Assembly: GCA_021234535.1 (NCBI GenBank) | Contig: CM037839.1 | Coordinates: 10,727,419-10,791,418, forward strand | Length of the DNA stretch: 64,000 nt | Direction of reading: 5' to 3' | From: Stichopus chloronotus | Taxonomy: Eukaryota; Echinodermata; Holothuroidea; Aspidochirotida; Stichopodidae | Shown: positions 1 to 14,600 of the stretch, one piece after another | How positions within the stretch are numbered: the first letter of the stretch is position 1 | Layout: each line of letters starts with the position of its first letter | The notes under the pieces: model-generated | Told to the model about the DNA's origin: nothing | Databases searched by the model: none | What the model saw: the letters and a program-made list of their open reading frames with translations, nothing else | Position numbers and translations under genes: made by a program

Positions 1-481
1 AGATATACGTGAAAAGGTTAGGTCATGCTCATAGACATTAGGAAAGGTTAGCGGATACAAGTTAACAGACTTGTGAAAGTGCAGGATACATTGTGTTACA
101 TGAATTGGGTGGAGATATTGAAACAAACCTGAATATTCATGAGTAAGCACTTAAAGTGACCCAATGCTTACATGGTATCATTCATGATAATAATTCTCAA
201 GACTTGTAAGTTGTAAAGCTAACCTTTCCTCATATTTCTCACCCTAATCTGGCCTTGTGACATGACATCAGATATGCATGTCTTGAGACACAAATGTGAC
301 ACCTTATAAAACAAATCAAAATGTGATGATTTGGTGTACCAGGTTAGCTGTCACTTATTGTGCTTTCATCGATATAGTTTTACCACGTGCAACACTATTC
401 CAAACCTCTTTCATTATGGCACTATTTTTATACATCTAATTGTACAGTATTTTTTCTTTCTTTATGTCTTTCTTTCTTAAG
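1..481 (+). other. Intron of DNAJC21 (5' side continues outside the window)
   Basis: No coding potential on either strand. The stretch ends in a pyrimidine-rich tract and an AG acceptor directly before the first recognisable DNAJC21 exon. The first exon starts in phase 2, so at least one more coding exon must lie upstream. Confidence 0.8.
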
Positions 482-3400
482 GTTTTGGTGATGATTACCA
501 AGATGATTTCATCAACATTATGCCCTATTTTAGCTCTTCAGCATACAGTGGCTTTGATGACAGTGAGAAGGTAAGCACCAAAAATCCCATTTTTGTTTCT
601 TCTATGCAAAAGGAAACCAGATACAGCTCAGACTCACAGTGACATTACACAATCTGCAGTCTGTAAACCAAGAAATAAAGAAAACCATTACAGGTGGAAT
701 GTTCTGTGTAGTTGTGTGTGGATGCATTCAAAAATGATGTCAAGAAGGCATTCCTTTTTAATGCTTTAATTTTTTAAAATCATCCTCAGGGTTTTTACTC
801 CGTTTATGCGGACGTATTTACCAAGATTGCGGAAGAGGACAAACGATACAAAGAAGAGGGTGACAGCGACTATGAAGTTCCAGCTTTTGGCAATTCCAAA
901 AGTGATTATGAAGATGTAAGAATTGCTGCATAAATGTATGAAATCAGAGAGGGGCATTTTGATGTTATTTTTGAAAAGCAGTCTGGCTGTTAGTAATTAC
1001 CTATGTGTAGTACATAGATGTATTTGCATAATATTTGAAGTGCATAAAAGGGAATCATAGTCATAATGCCTCGTGAAAGGTCTAGGACTAATGTGGAAAC
1101 TTTGGCTATGGGGAAGGAGAAAAGTTGAGTGAGGGAATGGGGAATATGTCTTCTTGGAGTACAATTTATGCTATTTTCCTCTTATCACTTTTGAAATATA
1201 CTTGCATAGAGAAACCAAAAGTTGATCAGATCTAATTTGAAAGCACAGCATTGTCTGATTACTTGTTTCAAAAGATATACCCACAGAATTTTGGATTTGG
1301 GTTTGAGAAGTCAAAAAGATCTCTTTCATTTGCTGGTAGCTCACTGACAGTCAACTTTTCTGTTACCTTAAATTGTAACTTTGGTTGTCCCATAACATTA
1401 AAAGCAGGGTTGAAGATTTGACTGATCCAAGAACCTTCAAAGTAAATTCCATACAGGCTATACATTATTGTCTCTCTGTATAGAGAGGCAGTAGCTTTCT
1501 TTGTTCAAGAGCTCTCTTTGTTTTCTCAGCAAATTGTTCACTATCCAAAAGTTTTGGATTATAGACACAAACTCTCAGGAAATAGTTTTTTTGCTTTCGA
1601 TAATTTGCAACACGTCTCAAAACTAGGACAACGTTTTACAATGGTAATCGGGTCACTTTCAGGTGGTTCAGCAGTTTTATACCTACTGGCAGAGCTACTT
1701 CACATCAAGGTCATTCGTGTGGCTGGAGGAGTATGACACCAGAGAGGCTGAGAACCGAAAAGTGTCCAAGTTGATGGAGAAAGAAAATAAAAAGAAGAGA
1801 GATGCAGGGAAGAAAGAATGGAATGAGCAAGTCAGAGTGAGTTCTTTTGTTAACACCTTGTTCTCTTCTTCCTATTGTATTTTTTGAGAAGCTAAAAAGC
1901 TTCAATTTTTTCTCAAGGTGAGCACTCTGATGCTGCAAGTCTCTCTATGAATTTCATCTAGTGCAAAGTCGGCAAAACTTTTTCCTTCTACTTAGTTCTA
2001 TTAGCTATTGAAGTGACCGCAGTTGAACAATGGACACATGTTTCATAGAAGCCTTACAAATTGTTTCATTCACAGCAACTGGTGGCCTTCGTCAGAAAAC
2101 GTGACAAGAGGGTCCAAGCAAGAAAGGTAATTGTTGTAACTCTGTAAGAAATGACAACAGTTAGAGTTGTTGAAACTACTATGTTACAATTGCCTAGAAA
2201 TGAATGAAAATTGTTACAGAAGAATATTATGGAAGGTTACCCAATTGGTATGTCTTTAGAAGACGTGGATGTAAATGCCACTATGCCGTTTAGAAACTTC
2301 CTTCACTGATAAATGATTTCACTAAAGTGAAATCAATCCATTGCAGGATGCTAGTGTAGACTCTACTTGAATTGGCTAGAGTAGCTAGAATACTGCCTGT
2401 TGTGGCTCATGCTTCTATTGCCTTCCTTTTGAACGTCGACATGTAAATGACTGGATAGTAGAACTGGGTAGCATGTGTATCAATAGGCATAGGATAGGAT
2501 TAGATTTTTCCACGTTAGTATAGGTCAATGACCAAGTAAGTTGTTGGAGCATGCAGTGGTTACTAGGATAACAGGCTGTTGTGGATGGATGGGAGGTTTA
2601 GGATGTGTGCTTGTATAGCTGGAGAAGGTGGAAGATTGAAAAGCATAAGAATTAGGTAAGAATTAGGTAAGCAGGAGTGTCTTTTTATCTAGCAATTGAA
2701 ACTACAAATTGAACCTTTGATTTTGGTATTCAATTTGATTCACTTTTTTTCACCAGTTACTCTCTCAGTAACGAAAGAATTCTTTTTACATAAAGTCACT
2801 TTTTGTATAAGATGTCTGTCAGGCACACAAAATATGTGTTCTCTACAGAATTTACGGTGTGTGACTGTGACACCAACATCTGATTTGTTCAAAGAGTCAT
2901 TCACTTATGCAAATCTTGAAACTTTCCCATCTTAGAAACAAATGGAAGAGAAGGCAGCAGAGGCAGCCAGACAGAATGCAGAGAGACTGGAGAAGCAACG
3001 ACTGGAAAGAGCCAAGTAAGAGTTTTTTAGCGATGTCTTTGTAAAGATGTTGGACATATATCATATTTGTTATGTATGTCGAAAGTGGAGGTCAAAGGTA
3101 ATTTGGGGTCAACAGAGTCCAAATAGTTAAAACCTTTTAAACGTATCTCAAGAAGGAAGGCTTGACAAATATCATATTTAATAAGTAGGTGTACCACCTT
3201 GAGAACAAGAACTTTGTTTTGTTTTTTTTGATGGAGGTCAAAGGTAATTTGGGGTCAACAGATGTCAAATAGTGGAGACCCAGAAAACACGATATCCAAG
3301 GAAAGGTAGCTTGCGCATGCTGATATTTGGTTTGTTTGTGTTCTGATTAGGAAATTTTGCCCAAAAATACTGAGTTTATATATGTCTAACTGAGCAGCAA

Positions 3401-6400
3401 GACTGGTCTGCATCATCAAAAGGACATGGCATTTTCTAATTCTCTTGTTTTCTCAAAAAATGTATCCTTTCTGGTATCTGCCTCAGGAAAGTACATGAAT
3501 ATGTCAGCAAAGGTCAGAAAGCGATGGACGAACTGGAAGCTGATTTCCAACAGGTTGAGAGGGACATGGCCGCTGAGTATGGTGATTCACTGAGTGACGA
3601 AGAAAGCGGTGAGAGATGCCACTCACGTTCTCTTGTTGTATGAACGTAAATGTGCGTCAATTTCATCTAAGGTTAGATACTGGACAGTCGTTACCTAAAT
3701 AGCAGCTTTGAACAGGTTATAGGATTTCTGGAAAATCAAAGAAAAGTAAAATATTAATTTCCAGGTATGAAAAGTCAGGGAAAATGTTCTTTTTCTCAAA
3801 AATCTTGAAAAAGTCAGGGAAGTTAAAAGAAATCATGTCTTTTACATACGTTTCAGGAAAGTGATTGCGTAAAGTTAGCAAAACATTTTGGTACATCTAA
3901 TTAGCTGTGTTTTCCCTACTTGCGTATTACAGATGAAATGTCTGCTGTAGTAATAGCGGTTGCTACAAAATGGCTAGATGCCCCATGCTATGCAGTAGCC
4001 ATTATAGAATATTGCAATCCACATTTTCGGAAAAGAAGGAGGAAAACAGCATGTATTGTAATTATAGATTTACCGTAGGACTATCGTATTTCATGGCAAG
4101 GTCAGGGAATTCAGCCAGTATAATAGCTGTGACTTCATGTAGCCCAGCATGTTTTGTGTTCTTCTTTCACATACCTTTAACTTGGGAATTTTATAACAGT
4201 GTAATATGCATGCCGCTGGTTAAAATTAGTCAATATCCTCACTTTATGTATACATGTTGTCAATCAGGTTTTGTTTTGTCTGGATGATCAGTTTTTATTG
4301 TATGTAGAATCCTTTCCATTCACAGCTAACAGCTCAGAGGAATCATCGGAGAATGGTGATATTAATGACCTTTACTGTGTTGCCTGCAATAAAGCCTTCA
4401 GGAGCCAGAAAGCGTAAGTATGCTTTTTTTTTGTCTCTTTTCTAAGGAGAAACACATGTACAATGAAAGCTTCTTTTAGAGGTCGTGTTACATTAAAATG
4501 ACATTTTGGAGCAGACTGCATTAATCATTAAAAATGTAGAAAATAACTCCACATTCCATCAAAATCCGGCAAGTATTGACAATTTTACAGGCATTTTCCT
4601 GTTTTATACCTGCATCATGAATAAACATTGACTAAGTATGCAGATTTATGAAGTTGAGAGAGAGGGACTTGCATGAAATGTATTGTGTTTGTTATGTGAT
4701 TGTTAACCTTTGTTTTAGTTAACCTTTATATCAAGGAAATTGAAAAAGTTTAATGCCCTGATCATTTTGTTTTGCATGCACTTACCAATGTGAAATCCAG
4801 TAATTTAAGTAATTAAGAGATAATATATGTAGTTGTAACAAAAGAAATATTGATACTGTGCAACACTCCCCGTGGTCATATTTGCATTTTCATCCGACTT
4901 TGAAAAGTCATATATCAAAAACGGTAATAGATACAAACACAATTTCAACAGACTTTTATTCAGGTTTTCATTCTACAACTTTTGAGTAGAGCCAACTCTT
5001 TTGCTAGATGCATCTTGCACAAACTTTAAAAAAAAATACAGTTTCGTGATGAATTGCTGAACAAAGGGGATGTGTATCGAGATGTGAAGAGTTGAAGGAG
5101 CACACTACAAAAATGATGTAGAGAAAATGAGGGTACAAAAAATATGTAAATATTAGGAGGTGTGAGGTGACAGAAGGGTGTCTTGGGTTCCAGGGAAAAA
5201 AGCATGTGAAGTGATAGAGTGGACATTGATACCGCATGAAAAATGGTATTAGGAAAAGAATCTGTGAACAAAGGTGGATGTAAAGAGGAGGGAACATTAC
5301 AGACACAAAATGTGGTTGAACTATTTATATTTGTGTCTCAACTAAAGGAGGTACATTGAAAGAAGTTTCACAACAGTAATATGTCCTCCACCGAAAATTG
5401 CAAGTTTTCTCCTCCGTTGTTGTCAAATGTTGCTTTCTTGAGTCCCCTGATTTAGACAAGTGGATCATTAAATTGCAGAAGTGTTTGCACTTAATCATGA
5501 TCTAAATTTGGAATCACACTGTAGGTCAATAATAATATAATACAATGTATGTGACATAATACAAGGTATGTGTCATCAGATCTATCCCCCTTTATATTAT
5601 TTTGTTTGATTTTATTACTGTATATATATTGACACACACATCTGCAGTCGAGTGACCTTTCTAAATCAGTACAGCACAGCAAAGACAGATGGAGGGTTGT
5701 TTGAATTACAGTTATGATGTTAAGTCATCTTAACCAAATCTTTGCAGCTTCCTTAACCACGAGAACTCAAAGAGGCACAGGGAAAATGTAGCCATTCTCC
5801 GGCAGGAGCTTGAAAATGAGGAACAGGAGAGAGAAAAAGCAAGCACTGACAATGCCAGTGAAGAGAAAGGAGAGGTTGCGGAGGAGGATGAAACCGAAAC
5901 CACAGAACTGGAGGAGAGCAAACAAAAGTAAGATCTCAAATCATAATATTCATGTGTTGAGTAGATTGTGCTCAATCAATCATTGATGGCAATTTAGTCT
6001 CTCTTAGATGTGATGGATGCTAAAATGATCAAAGTATCCAGCAATTTGTGAGAGCTTTTGATGATTCCAGGCCTGCAGTGTAATGTCAAAGGTCAAATTA
6101 TGATCTCGAACTCCAATGTAGGTACATGACTTGATTGTAACTATAAAATTGTGATCATTTACCAAATAAGCACATGAGCGGTGTAAACTTCATAGTCCTG
6201 AAGTCATCTATGAATGGCTACACAAATTCTTACAACAGCATCAAGGACTTATGATGTAAAAGTTCATCCTTGGTTCACTGCAATGGTGACTTACGTAAAG
6301 CTAGCATGGTATGCTTGATATGCACCGCAGGTTGAAAGTGTGTTAATGACTCCTGTGACAAGATGAAATGCATTGAAGAAACTTTCTACCCAGCTTAACA

Positions 6401-9042
6401 ACATAGTTTCAAGTTCAATAAATGAAAGAGGGATTAAGTTAACAAGTGTTTGGTCTGATCAAGTCCTTCAACGTAATACACATCATTGCAATATATGTGA
6501 CAACAGTCACCCTTTCAAATTTAGTCTGTGCTCTTGTTAGCTTTGTAAACTACATGATTTCAACCCCCCCCCCCCCCCTCGTACTTTCACTTCTTTCAAG
6601 GGAATGTCATTTCCATCTTGTAGCCCTTTCTGTCACCTGTGGTATCATTCTCACAGTCCATCTGCATAGTAGGTATTTTTTTTTATCTGCATTGGTAGGT
6701 TATCAAAGAAACAAAAAAAGAAACGAAGACAACAGAAGAAGATGCAGAGTGCTGTGGAGGATGTAAGTAGTATCGTTTTTGTTTGCAGTTAGTTTCATAA
6801 ATTGTCAGTCCATCTGAGAAGCCTTTAAATGGTGTTTTTCTCTTGCAGCATGAAACTTCACGCAATTGTTCAATGTTTGTCACTGATCAGAGACATCCAA
6901 ATTTTTTCATGATGGAATTTTCAACAGGATGGAATTGTAGCAAGTATTTTAGAAAAAAAATTAAGAAAGTTCTTGAAACTTGAGATTGCCATTTGACACT
7001 GGGAACAAACATTCTAGAGAGCCAAGATGTTTGTTGGGTGAGGAATACACCTACTGTAGTACTCACTGGTTGAGAATTGCTAGAAGTGAGCATTTAGAAT
7101 TCTTGCGCATTGGGAGCCAAATTCTGCAGAACTTGGGAATAGATGAATTTAATTGCTTGTGAGCACTTGTTGCATGAAAGAAATGTAGACAAAGATGTGT
7201 GCGTTGTGAACCTGGTTATTGAGACAGTGAGTGTCTGTTTTCATGTAAATTAAGCAGTTAGACTACGTTAAATATGAAGTTTTACGTTGTTCATCTGGTA
7301 TGCACAAAACAACTTAATTTCTTTATTACCAGGAGGACATGGAGGAAGACGACTCGGGCCAAAGGGCAGAAGATCTTTCTGAAAAACTCTCTGAGGAACT
7401 CAGAATAGAGGACCGAGAGAACTGTGAAAAGAATAGATCAGATCAGATAGATGTAGGAGAGGATGGTCAAGTCACAGAAACCACAGATAAAGAAGACTCT
7501 AGAACAGAATCAACAGCTGAAAGTATACAGTGAGTATACCAAACCGCAAGGTTGAAATGTTTTTCTGCTGTATAGAAGTTTACTGGAAAGTTAGCACACT
7601 ATGCCATCGAAAGTGTTGTTTTTCTACTCAGTATGCTTTGAAATAGATTTTAAATCTCCTTTTTCTTCCTGCAATTTGTAGAAACTCCAAGTCTAAGAAT
7701 AAGAAAACCAAAGTAAACCAGTCAACGTCAAAGAAAGTTCCAGTCTCTTCAAATGAGGTGAGACTTTTAAGAGTTTTCTGGAAGTCATGTGGATGTTCTC
7801 AAGATTTTGAGATTGAATGTAATCCACTAACCACTTACCACTTATCCTTCATGAAGGATTGAAAAGTCATCAGTCTTGCTCTTAGTGTGTGGTCCTGTCT
7901 GGTGTTTAGACAATTAGGGTCAGAGGCTTTGTTGGAGTCTTTGATGAAAACACTTGGCAGTTTTAGAGTCATCACTTAAGTCGGTCATAGTATTCATTGA
8001 GTAATGAAGGGTCACATGATGTGTAGCATAAGATTGTCAGGGTCTTATCTGCATGTCATTTGGTTTCGTTTGATTAGATACGACATTTCTCTCCTGCACT
8101 TTCAATTTGTCAATCTGAAAATGTCAGTTACTGTCTCCTTGGTGTATGGCGGTGACTCATATGAAGATTACTGAATTTCACCTAAAAGGGATAGTCAATT
8201 TGTTTCTCCTAGCCATAATGTGAGAGATCATACTGTACTTCTGCTTTAGCAGTGGAAGGTGAACCATGCCACGGATGCAGATCCTGGCGGGGCCATTGAG
8301 ATGCATCCCCACCAACTTTTCCCATTGAATGGGACTCTATATACAGTGTCCCCACCAATTTGTCTTGATTAAACGTTGCATTTCAAATTTATCTGCATTG
8401 AAATATGTCTAAGACTGATCCGGCATTGTGCAAATAACGTGCTGCAATAAAAGTCAAAAATTATTACTGTTATTGGCCCTGTTACCCAAATCAAATTATT
8501 TGGATGTTTGAACACGGTCTTCCCAAGATGTCAAAGACGTTACTGTATATGGCTGACATTCTCATTGATAACAATTTTGATGAGTAAATCTGTATATTAT
8601 GCTACCATATAATTGTCGCTCCGTCTGATGTCATCTGTTGCCATTTTTAATAGTAATCATGAAAAGTGTCCTTGTAAAGGTGGCTTCTGAAGATTTACAT
8701 TATTGTCTTAAATCTTCCTCAGTAATGTGTATTACCCTGGACTCATTAGTAAGCAATCATTAGTAGGTTAACTATTTAAATCAAGGTTGGGGGTAACCAG
8801 TAGCAAACTCCTCTATAGTCACAGTGTTTGTTTCTTTTTTCTCGATCCAGGATGTTTTATCGTGCAATGTATGTCACCACGAATTTCCCACTAGGAACAA
8901 GCTCTTCAACCACATCAAATCGACGGGACACGCCCTACAGGTCTCAGCAAACGCTAACAACATCTCGGTCAATACAAGTTATGGGAAAAGGGGAAAAAGG
9001 AAAGGAAAGCGAAATAGAGGCCAAAGCGATGGAATAGAATGA
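482..9042 (+). CDS. DNAJC21: DNAJC21-like Hsp70 cochaperone, 5' partial (J-domain exons lie before the window)
   Basis: Exons: 482-570, 790-915, 1663-1836, 2076-2126, 2936-3015, 3487-3608, 4326-4413, 5748-5927, 6699-6762, 7333-7529, 7682-7757, 8851-9042. Borders are GT/AG and phases join throughout, giving about 478 residues; the human protein is about 531, so roughly the first 75, including the HPD J-domain, are missing. Visible features: the FYxYWQSF-type block with EEYDTR after it (third exon); a basic coiled stretch ([15 protein letters not shown]); an acidic linker; a first C2H2 zinc finger CVAC-x12-H-x5-H (4326-4413 joined to 5748-5927); a lysine-rich segment; and a second finger CNVC-x12-H-x5-H in the last exon, followed by a basic tail. 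This two-finger layout is that of DNAJC21 and yeast Jjj1, which act with Hsp70 in late cytoplasmic 60S subunit maturation. Identification is from remembered family sequence; the gene assignment is very likely. Confidence 0.93.
3087..3274 (+). repeat. Two copies of an AGGTCA-containing repeat, period about 146 bp
   Basis: Inside a DNAJC21 intron the string GGAGGTCAAAGGTAATTTGG, followed by GGTCAACAGA, occurs at 3087-3130 and again at 3233-3274. Weaker similarity (a shared AAATATCATATTT-like stretch) lies between them. Each copy holds AGGTCA-type half-sites spaced like nuclear receptor direct repeats. A repeat remnant is more likely than a regulatory element. Confidence 0.7.
4414..5747 (+). other. 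DNAJC21 intron, nothing recognisable
   Basis: A 1.3 kb AT-rich intron that interrupts the first zinc finger codon block. Open frames on the minus strand near 5000-5300 lack any recognisable motif or splice context. Confidence 0.75.
6564..6578 (+). repeat. Poly-C tract of 15 bases in a DNAJC21 intron
   Basis: Uninterrupted C run about 120 bp upstream of the exon at 6699. It is one of several C or G runs of 11-17 bases in the window. Confidence 0.95.
7758..8850 (+). other. Last intron of DNAJC21
   Basis: About 1.1 kb between the lysine-rich linker exon and the last exon that carries the second zinc finger. No gene is visible. A GC-richer segment near 8250-8370, with CCCCACCAA twice, may be a small repeat remnant. 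Confidence 0.7.
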
Positions 9043-11699
9043 ACTGAATGTCACTTCACATCACGAAAGCAGATGTCATATCACAAAAACTAACACCAGG
9101 AATGCCTTTTGAGTAGTAACACTTGTCTATGAAATACTGACTTGTGAAGGAGTGGTAGGGCATATTTTCTTCCTGAAGGATTATTTGTTGTCAGTGTAAA
9201 ATGTATTTCTACCAAGAAAACCCAGGACATTGGAAACCCAGCACATTGGATCTTATTTTTGATGGCCAATATGCAATTGAATCTCTTGGTTGGTTTCCTT
9301 GCTGGAAATAAATGGCAGAATGAAGCGTGAAATAAAAAGACTGAAGTGTCACATGTTACTAAGGTAGAGCTAAAGCAAGTTGAACTCTTCCTCCCATGTT
9401 TGAGACACTATTCTCTCCTCTTTTTTTCATGCTTGCTTTATGTTATTACTTTGTAAATGTATTCCATGCTTTATCAGGTTTACTTATCACATAACACTTT
9501 CCAAAATGTGAGAATATCTTGACAGAATTTTGACTGATAACATTTTCACATACATTGTATGTTCATTGTGTCATGGATTGCAAGGTGCACAAAGCAGTAT
9601 TGATGCATGTCTAAGGTTGTTCATTCTGTGTCCAGGGTTCATTTTATTTGTCCACAATTGGTCAAAATACTTCTCCTCCCACACGCTTTCATGGATTTGT
9701 ACGAAATTAAGACACCATGCCCCTTAGTTGGTGATCCATTTGGGGTAATAAAAAATTCTTTTGTCCAAGGACCCACGTGAGCCCTACAGTATGATTTATT
9801 TCATCAAATTCTGCAAGATGATTCTCCTACAGATAAAAAAAAATCAATAGTTTTAATAATGTGAAACTTGACTTCTGATGCCATAATATATCATCATAAG
9901 CATTATTATGTGGTAGCGCTTATCAAAATTACCACAAATGAATTAAAGTTTCAGTTTCCACATCATTGATGCTCTAGTTTATGAACTGCTAATTGTGTAG
10001 TCCTACAGATTCTCTTGTGCAATGTCAATGATTTGAAATAATGATACTCTGTTCCTATGATTTGTCATGACGATGTGTAAATGGGACCTTCAGAGTGGCC
10101 AGGTATTGGTGCTCTTGTTTGATTGAATTCATCCTGGGAACATGCAACAACATCTCAGGTAAAAAGTTCTCTACCGAAAATGCTCGTTGGTTGTAATGCA
10201 ATGGAAACTTAGATTTTGTCTGAAAAGGGAATGACCCTTTGGTACCGAAGTAATTCCTGAGAATGAGAGAATAGGAATTGCACTGTCTGATGATCAGAAA
10301 ATTTGTATTTAGAAGAAAATCATATTTTTATCATGAAGATGGAAAATATCCCAGCTCGCTTCATAGATTTCATATGTTTCAAGGTGATGCATCCCCATGT
10401 ACCAGATAATTCTGATTTACTATCTACTGTTCTGTGGTGGAATTGCTTTTGCTGAGAGTTGTGAGTTACTGTGGGGAAAGAGAAGCTCATCTTTTTGCAC
10501 TTGAAATATAAGGACACAGAAAAGATGAGAAATGTAACTCACATTGTTTCTATTGCTGTAAATTTGTCTTTGTCCATTCTTGTTGTATATTTATATTTGC
10601 AAACAGCAACCTGACATCATTTTTAACAGACACATGCACACACTGCATCTTTCCATTTGAGTTGTATGAGTAACAAACATACAGTATTACCTGTATTGCT
10701 TGCATATCCAAGCAAAAATCCAAAGTTTGAAGAAAAAAAAACTAGCAGAGTTGTGGTAAATCAGGGTTTACACAACATCATTTGCAAATATCAGCATAAT
10801 TCTAATGCATAATGTAATTTGGAAAGCATGGTAAATAGACTTGTATCAAAGGTGTGGGATGTTGCAAAACTGACACTGAAAAAAACCTGTGATTGTTTCA
10901 ATGTTAGTATGGTCACCTACATAGAATTGCATACATGCAGGCCTTCCAATGTGTATAAACCTATAACCTTACCTTATCTATATATCATATGAGCACATGT
11001 TATCAATTTATATCTCAATTTCAGTCCAAAAGGCTGTTAGTAAGTATCCCAGCCATATCCTGTAAACAGAAGCATCATGTGTATCAACATAAGCCCTCAC
11101 CTTTAAATACTGTATGAATCCTGCAGGGCTACACCCCAACCCCCTTTCCATTAGTCCAAGAATCTTATATCGATTGCATCCATTCAAAACAAAACAAATG
11201 CTAGTCTCGAAGTATAAATTTCAACAAGAAGAAGTTAAGTCATTCTTGCTTTTTAATGCAAGCTTGCAAAATGATTTTGTTTAAAGGGATGCAAGAAGGC
11301 CTCCATTCAAGATGGAAACAGTTTGTTCTGCAACTACCATAGGCTCCCTAGCCTGGAATAAAAGATAAGTTCCTGTGGCAGACAAGTGGGTATCTGTACT
11401 ACATTGAGCTGATAACACGAGCAGAGACCACTAGCGTGACAGGAGAGAGAGCAAAAGCACACCCCATATTGCCCTGAAATGTCCAAATCAAGAACAACTC
11501 AGGACACAAACACATACAGGTCCTTTAGAATGTTGGCATATATTCAATTGTTCATCACCATTGTCCATCACAGCCTTTTTTGAAGGAAGAGGGTTTAGCT
11601 GCCATGTCATGACTGATAAGTTGCAACTTGCTAATCATCTTTAACGATATATTTCTGGATGTTTTCCCTCTTCAAATATTCCTTTTACATCTTGTGCTG
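9043..11699. other. Convergent 3' region between DNAJC21 and ALKBH7
   Basis: No reading frame here resembles a known protein. The stretch should hold the 3'UTR of DNAJC21 on the plus strand and that of ALKBH7 on the minus strand. A minus-strand ATTAAA (plus 11252-11257) about 450 nt past the ALKBH7 stop is a weak candidate poly(A) signal. Confidence 0.6.
9307..9336 (+). terminator. Candidate poly(A) signals of DNAJC21
   Basis: Two AATAAA hexamers (9307-9312 and 9331-9336) lie about 270-290 nt after the TGA stop of DNAJC21, a reasonable 3'UTR length. Cleavage site not determined. Confidence 0.55.
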
Positions 11700-14600
11700 T
11701 CAGTTCTGATTGTCAGTGGGCAGATCACGAAACATGACTGAGACACGCCTTCCTCTCTTCACCCTGTCCCCTGCGATAAAAGATTCCTCGTCCTTCAGGA
11801 TCTCATGAGTGTAGTCAAATCTGATCTGATTTCTGCATTCGGAAAAAAAAAAATAACATTTAGTGCTGTGACGTAAAACATTTTCATCTACATCATAGGA
11901 TTATTTCTGATCTGGTAAAAATAATGGTTAATACTGTGGGAGGGAAAGCATCGAAAGATTCTGCTGAACTGCTCTTAATAAGGTAAGCTCCTGAGATGGA
12001 ATAACCTGCCTTGGCTGTGGAATGCCAACTTTCTTTTAAAACTAACAGGCACAAAACAAAAATACATGAGAAACTAAAATCAGTTAAACACTGTGTTCAC
12101 ACGAAAGGAAATACAATGCGAAAACTTTGTTTCATCACTGAATGAAAAGCATGTCCGATCAGTGGAGGGATGAAGCCGAAGTGTCTTAGTCTTCTAGCAG
12201 TAAATTTTGGACAAATGGAGCAACCTGTTCCGTAAAATTGCAAGCATATAGCATGATGGCACTCTGCCTTCAACAAATTAAAATTTGCAGACTGTTTGAC
12301 ACATTCAGAAAAACAGCATACTGATGCAACATATGCAATGAAGATGGTAATGACATACAGTATCAGTCATCGCACAATTAACATTTCAATTATTTTTTCA
12401 GAACTTTAACTGGAAAGATTGCAAAGAAATGAACACACTGCTTCACTAATTTAAACTGTTCCATGTTAGCAATGAATGTGTGCCACTGGACATCCCCTGT
12501 GTATGACTATTTTTCAGTTGAAATAGTTTTCCATGTTTTGCCTTCATATTTTGTACATCTTCAGCAAGGTGACACACATTTCACCATTCACTTGATAGAT
12601 GCGTTTGCAGAAGTGTTACTCAATACAGCATTATTATGTAAGGAAAACAAAAGTGCCTGCTGGAGTCTTCATACTTTGGAACCAAAATGTGCCTTACAGT
12701 GAACGTTAATGGCTTTTAACAAAAAGCCATTTCTATGAAGCCTGCATGTATGATGGATATTATAGGGAAAGCAAGCATTACGGAAGTAGTAAATTGCAAG
12801 GATGAGTTAGCAAGAACATAAATACACAACAGACTTCTGAAGGACATGTTTGACATGATGATTTCAGAGACCAAAGAATATATTTTCTGTTTATTTTGGA
12901 CATATCACACTTTATTTGACAAAAGCAAATATTTATTGTTCTAATGCACTGGATTCAAAGTCCTAAAGAATGCTGTTTAGGACGTTTCACATTATGATGT
13001 CATTAATCAGTTATAAATCCTGTGAGCTTGCTCCCTCTTTGACCGTCTTTTGAAATGCTACATCAATAGCAACAAGTCCTTGAGCAGGAACATAGCAACA
13101 GTATTGTACACATTATTCACTGGTATGGTGCCAAGCTTTGCAAATGACTTGTATGGAAACACCATTACTATGTCCCAATGCCAACATTGGGAACATGACA
13201 GTATACCCTTACTGTGTGAAATCAATCACTTTTCAAATTGTTAAACCATCGGCATTTGTCATCTGACTAACAAGGGAAGTTCAAGTGTCTCTTACATTCG
13301 ACATGACAAAAAGCCTTTCACTACACTATAACTAGAGCAAAGAAAGGAGTTTCACATGTAAAGGTTGATAATTTACAATCAATGACATAGGCAAACCTCA
13401 TGATGTACAAAGATCTTGATGGTAATACAGCTTTAAGCCACAAGGCACTGTCATCCTCCTTGACAAGTCTCAAGACAGAGGGTGAAATGAGGGAAAGACC
13501 TGCAATGGTGGGCCCACAAAACTGAAAGAAAATGACACAGAAAGGAAGCAACAGTAAGCACTGTAATGAAACAGTGATGTACTGTTTTTATTGTGTAATC
13601 ACTACTCCAGACTCCAGAGGTACCATTTAAAAAAAAAAGACTCCTTACTTGATTTTGTAGACAGATTTGATTGCCTCCAGACGTTTGAGAAAGAAAAAAA
13701 TGCAAATATAATTGCTGTTTGTTAATGTGCATAATGCTGTTCTTGGACTGTTACAGGAATATCAAAACACAATTCTTGACAGTTTTGACAGATGTTTTAA
13801 CTGCAAAGTACTGCATATGGGGTCATTACAAACAGCAACAGCTGCAAAATTTCTAGTCCATTTGAACTAAAATTGACATACTGTAGTGAAAGGTGAAATT
13901 GCACATCCTGTAGACCTGTACAGGGTTGAACTCACTGGGCAACAACCAAACATTTCCCCTAAGAATGAAACAGCTGTCACTACAATCAAGTTCTATAATC
14001 TACGCTTCTGTAGGTTGCTTTAATAAGAGTTCCAAAGCTTCATTTAATGGTGATGCAAACAAAGACAGAGATCAAATCATTTAATTTTCTGAACTTTGGC
14101 TACTTTTGAAAGTTTGATCAATCAACATAGTCAACCTTTACATCCAAAAGTAAAGAATGCATTTTTGAGAGATGCATTTCTATAAGTAAATCTAAAATCT
14201 GCCCTGAATATCACTCTCTACTACAGTAATTTGAATACCAGGTTACCGGAGGCAATGATTGTCAATGTACTGATATGTTACTGTAGAACTCTCTAACTTC
14301 CAGACATTTTCTACGAAACAAACTTATCTGGTTTGTTAAGTTTGTTATCTTATAACAAACTTAACTTATCTTTTCACTATTGAAAAAGGGTGATTGTAAA
14401 ATACTTATCTGCAGTGAACAAAAGTGAGACTTTCAAGTTTCAAGCACAGCAATAGCTGGTAAGGTGTAGTAAAACAATTTACAATGTGGTCAGAATTTCA
14501 ACTGACTACAGACACACATTTGGAAAAAAACAGAACTCCAAAACTTACCTTAACACTGTCAACATGTGCCTTGATGTAACCATTTTCTGCCAAGTCAAGG

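Noticed and set aside
13397..13551. Alternative exon 3 end of ALKBH7 at the GTAAAT donor downstream
   Set aside because: Joining that donor to the last exon makes an immediate stop; the GTTTGC donor gives SLYIMRNQIRFDYTHEIL, which fits the family.
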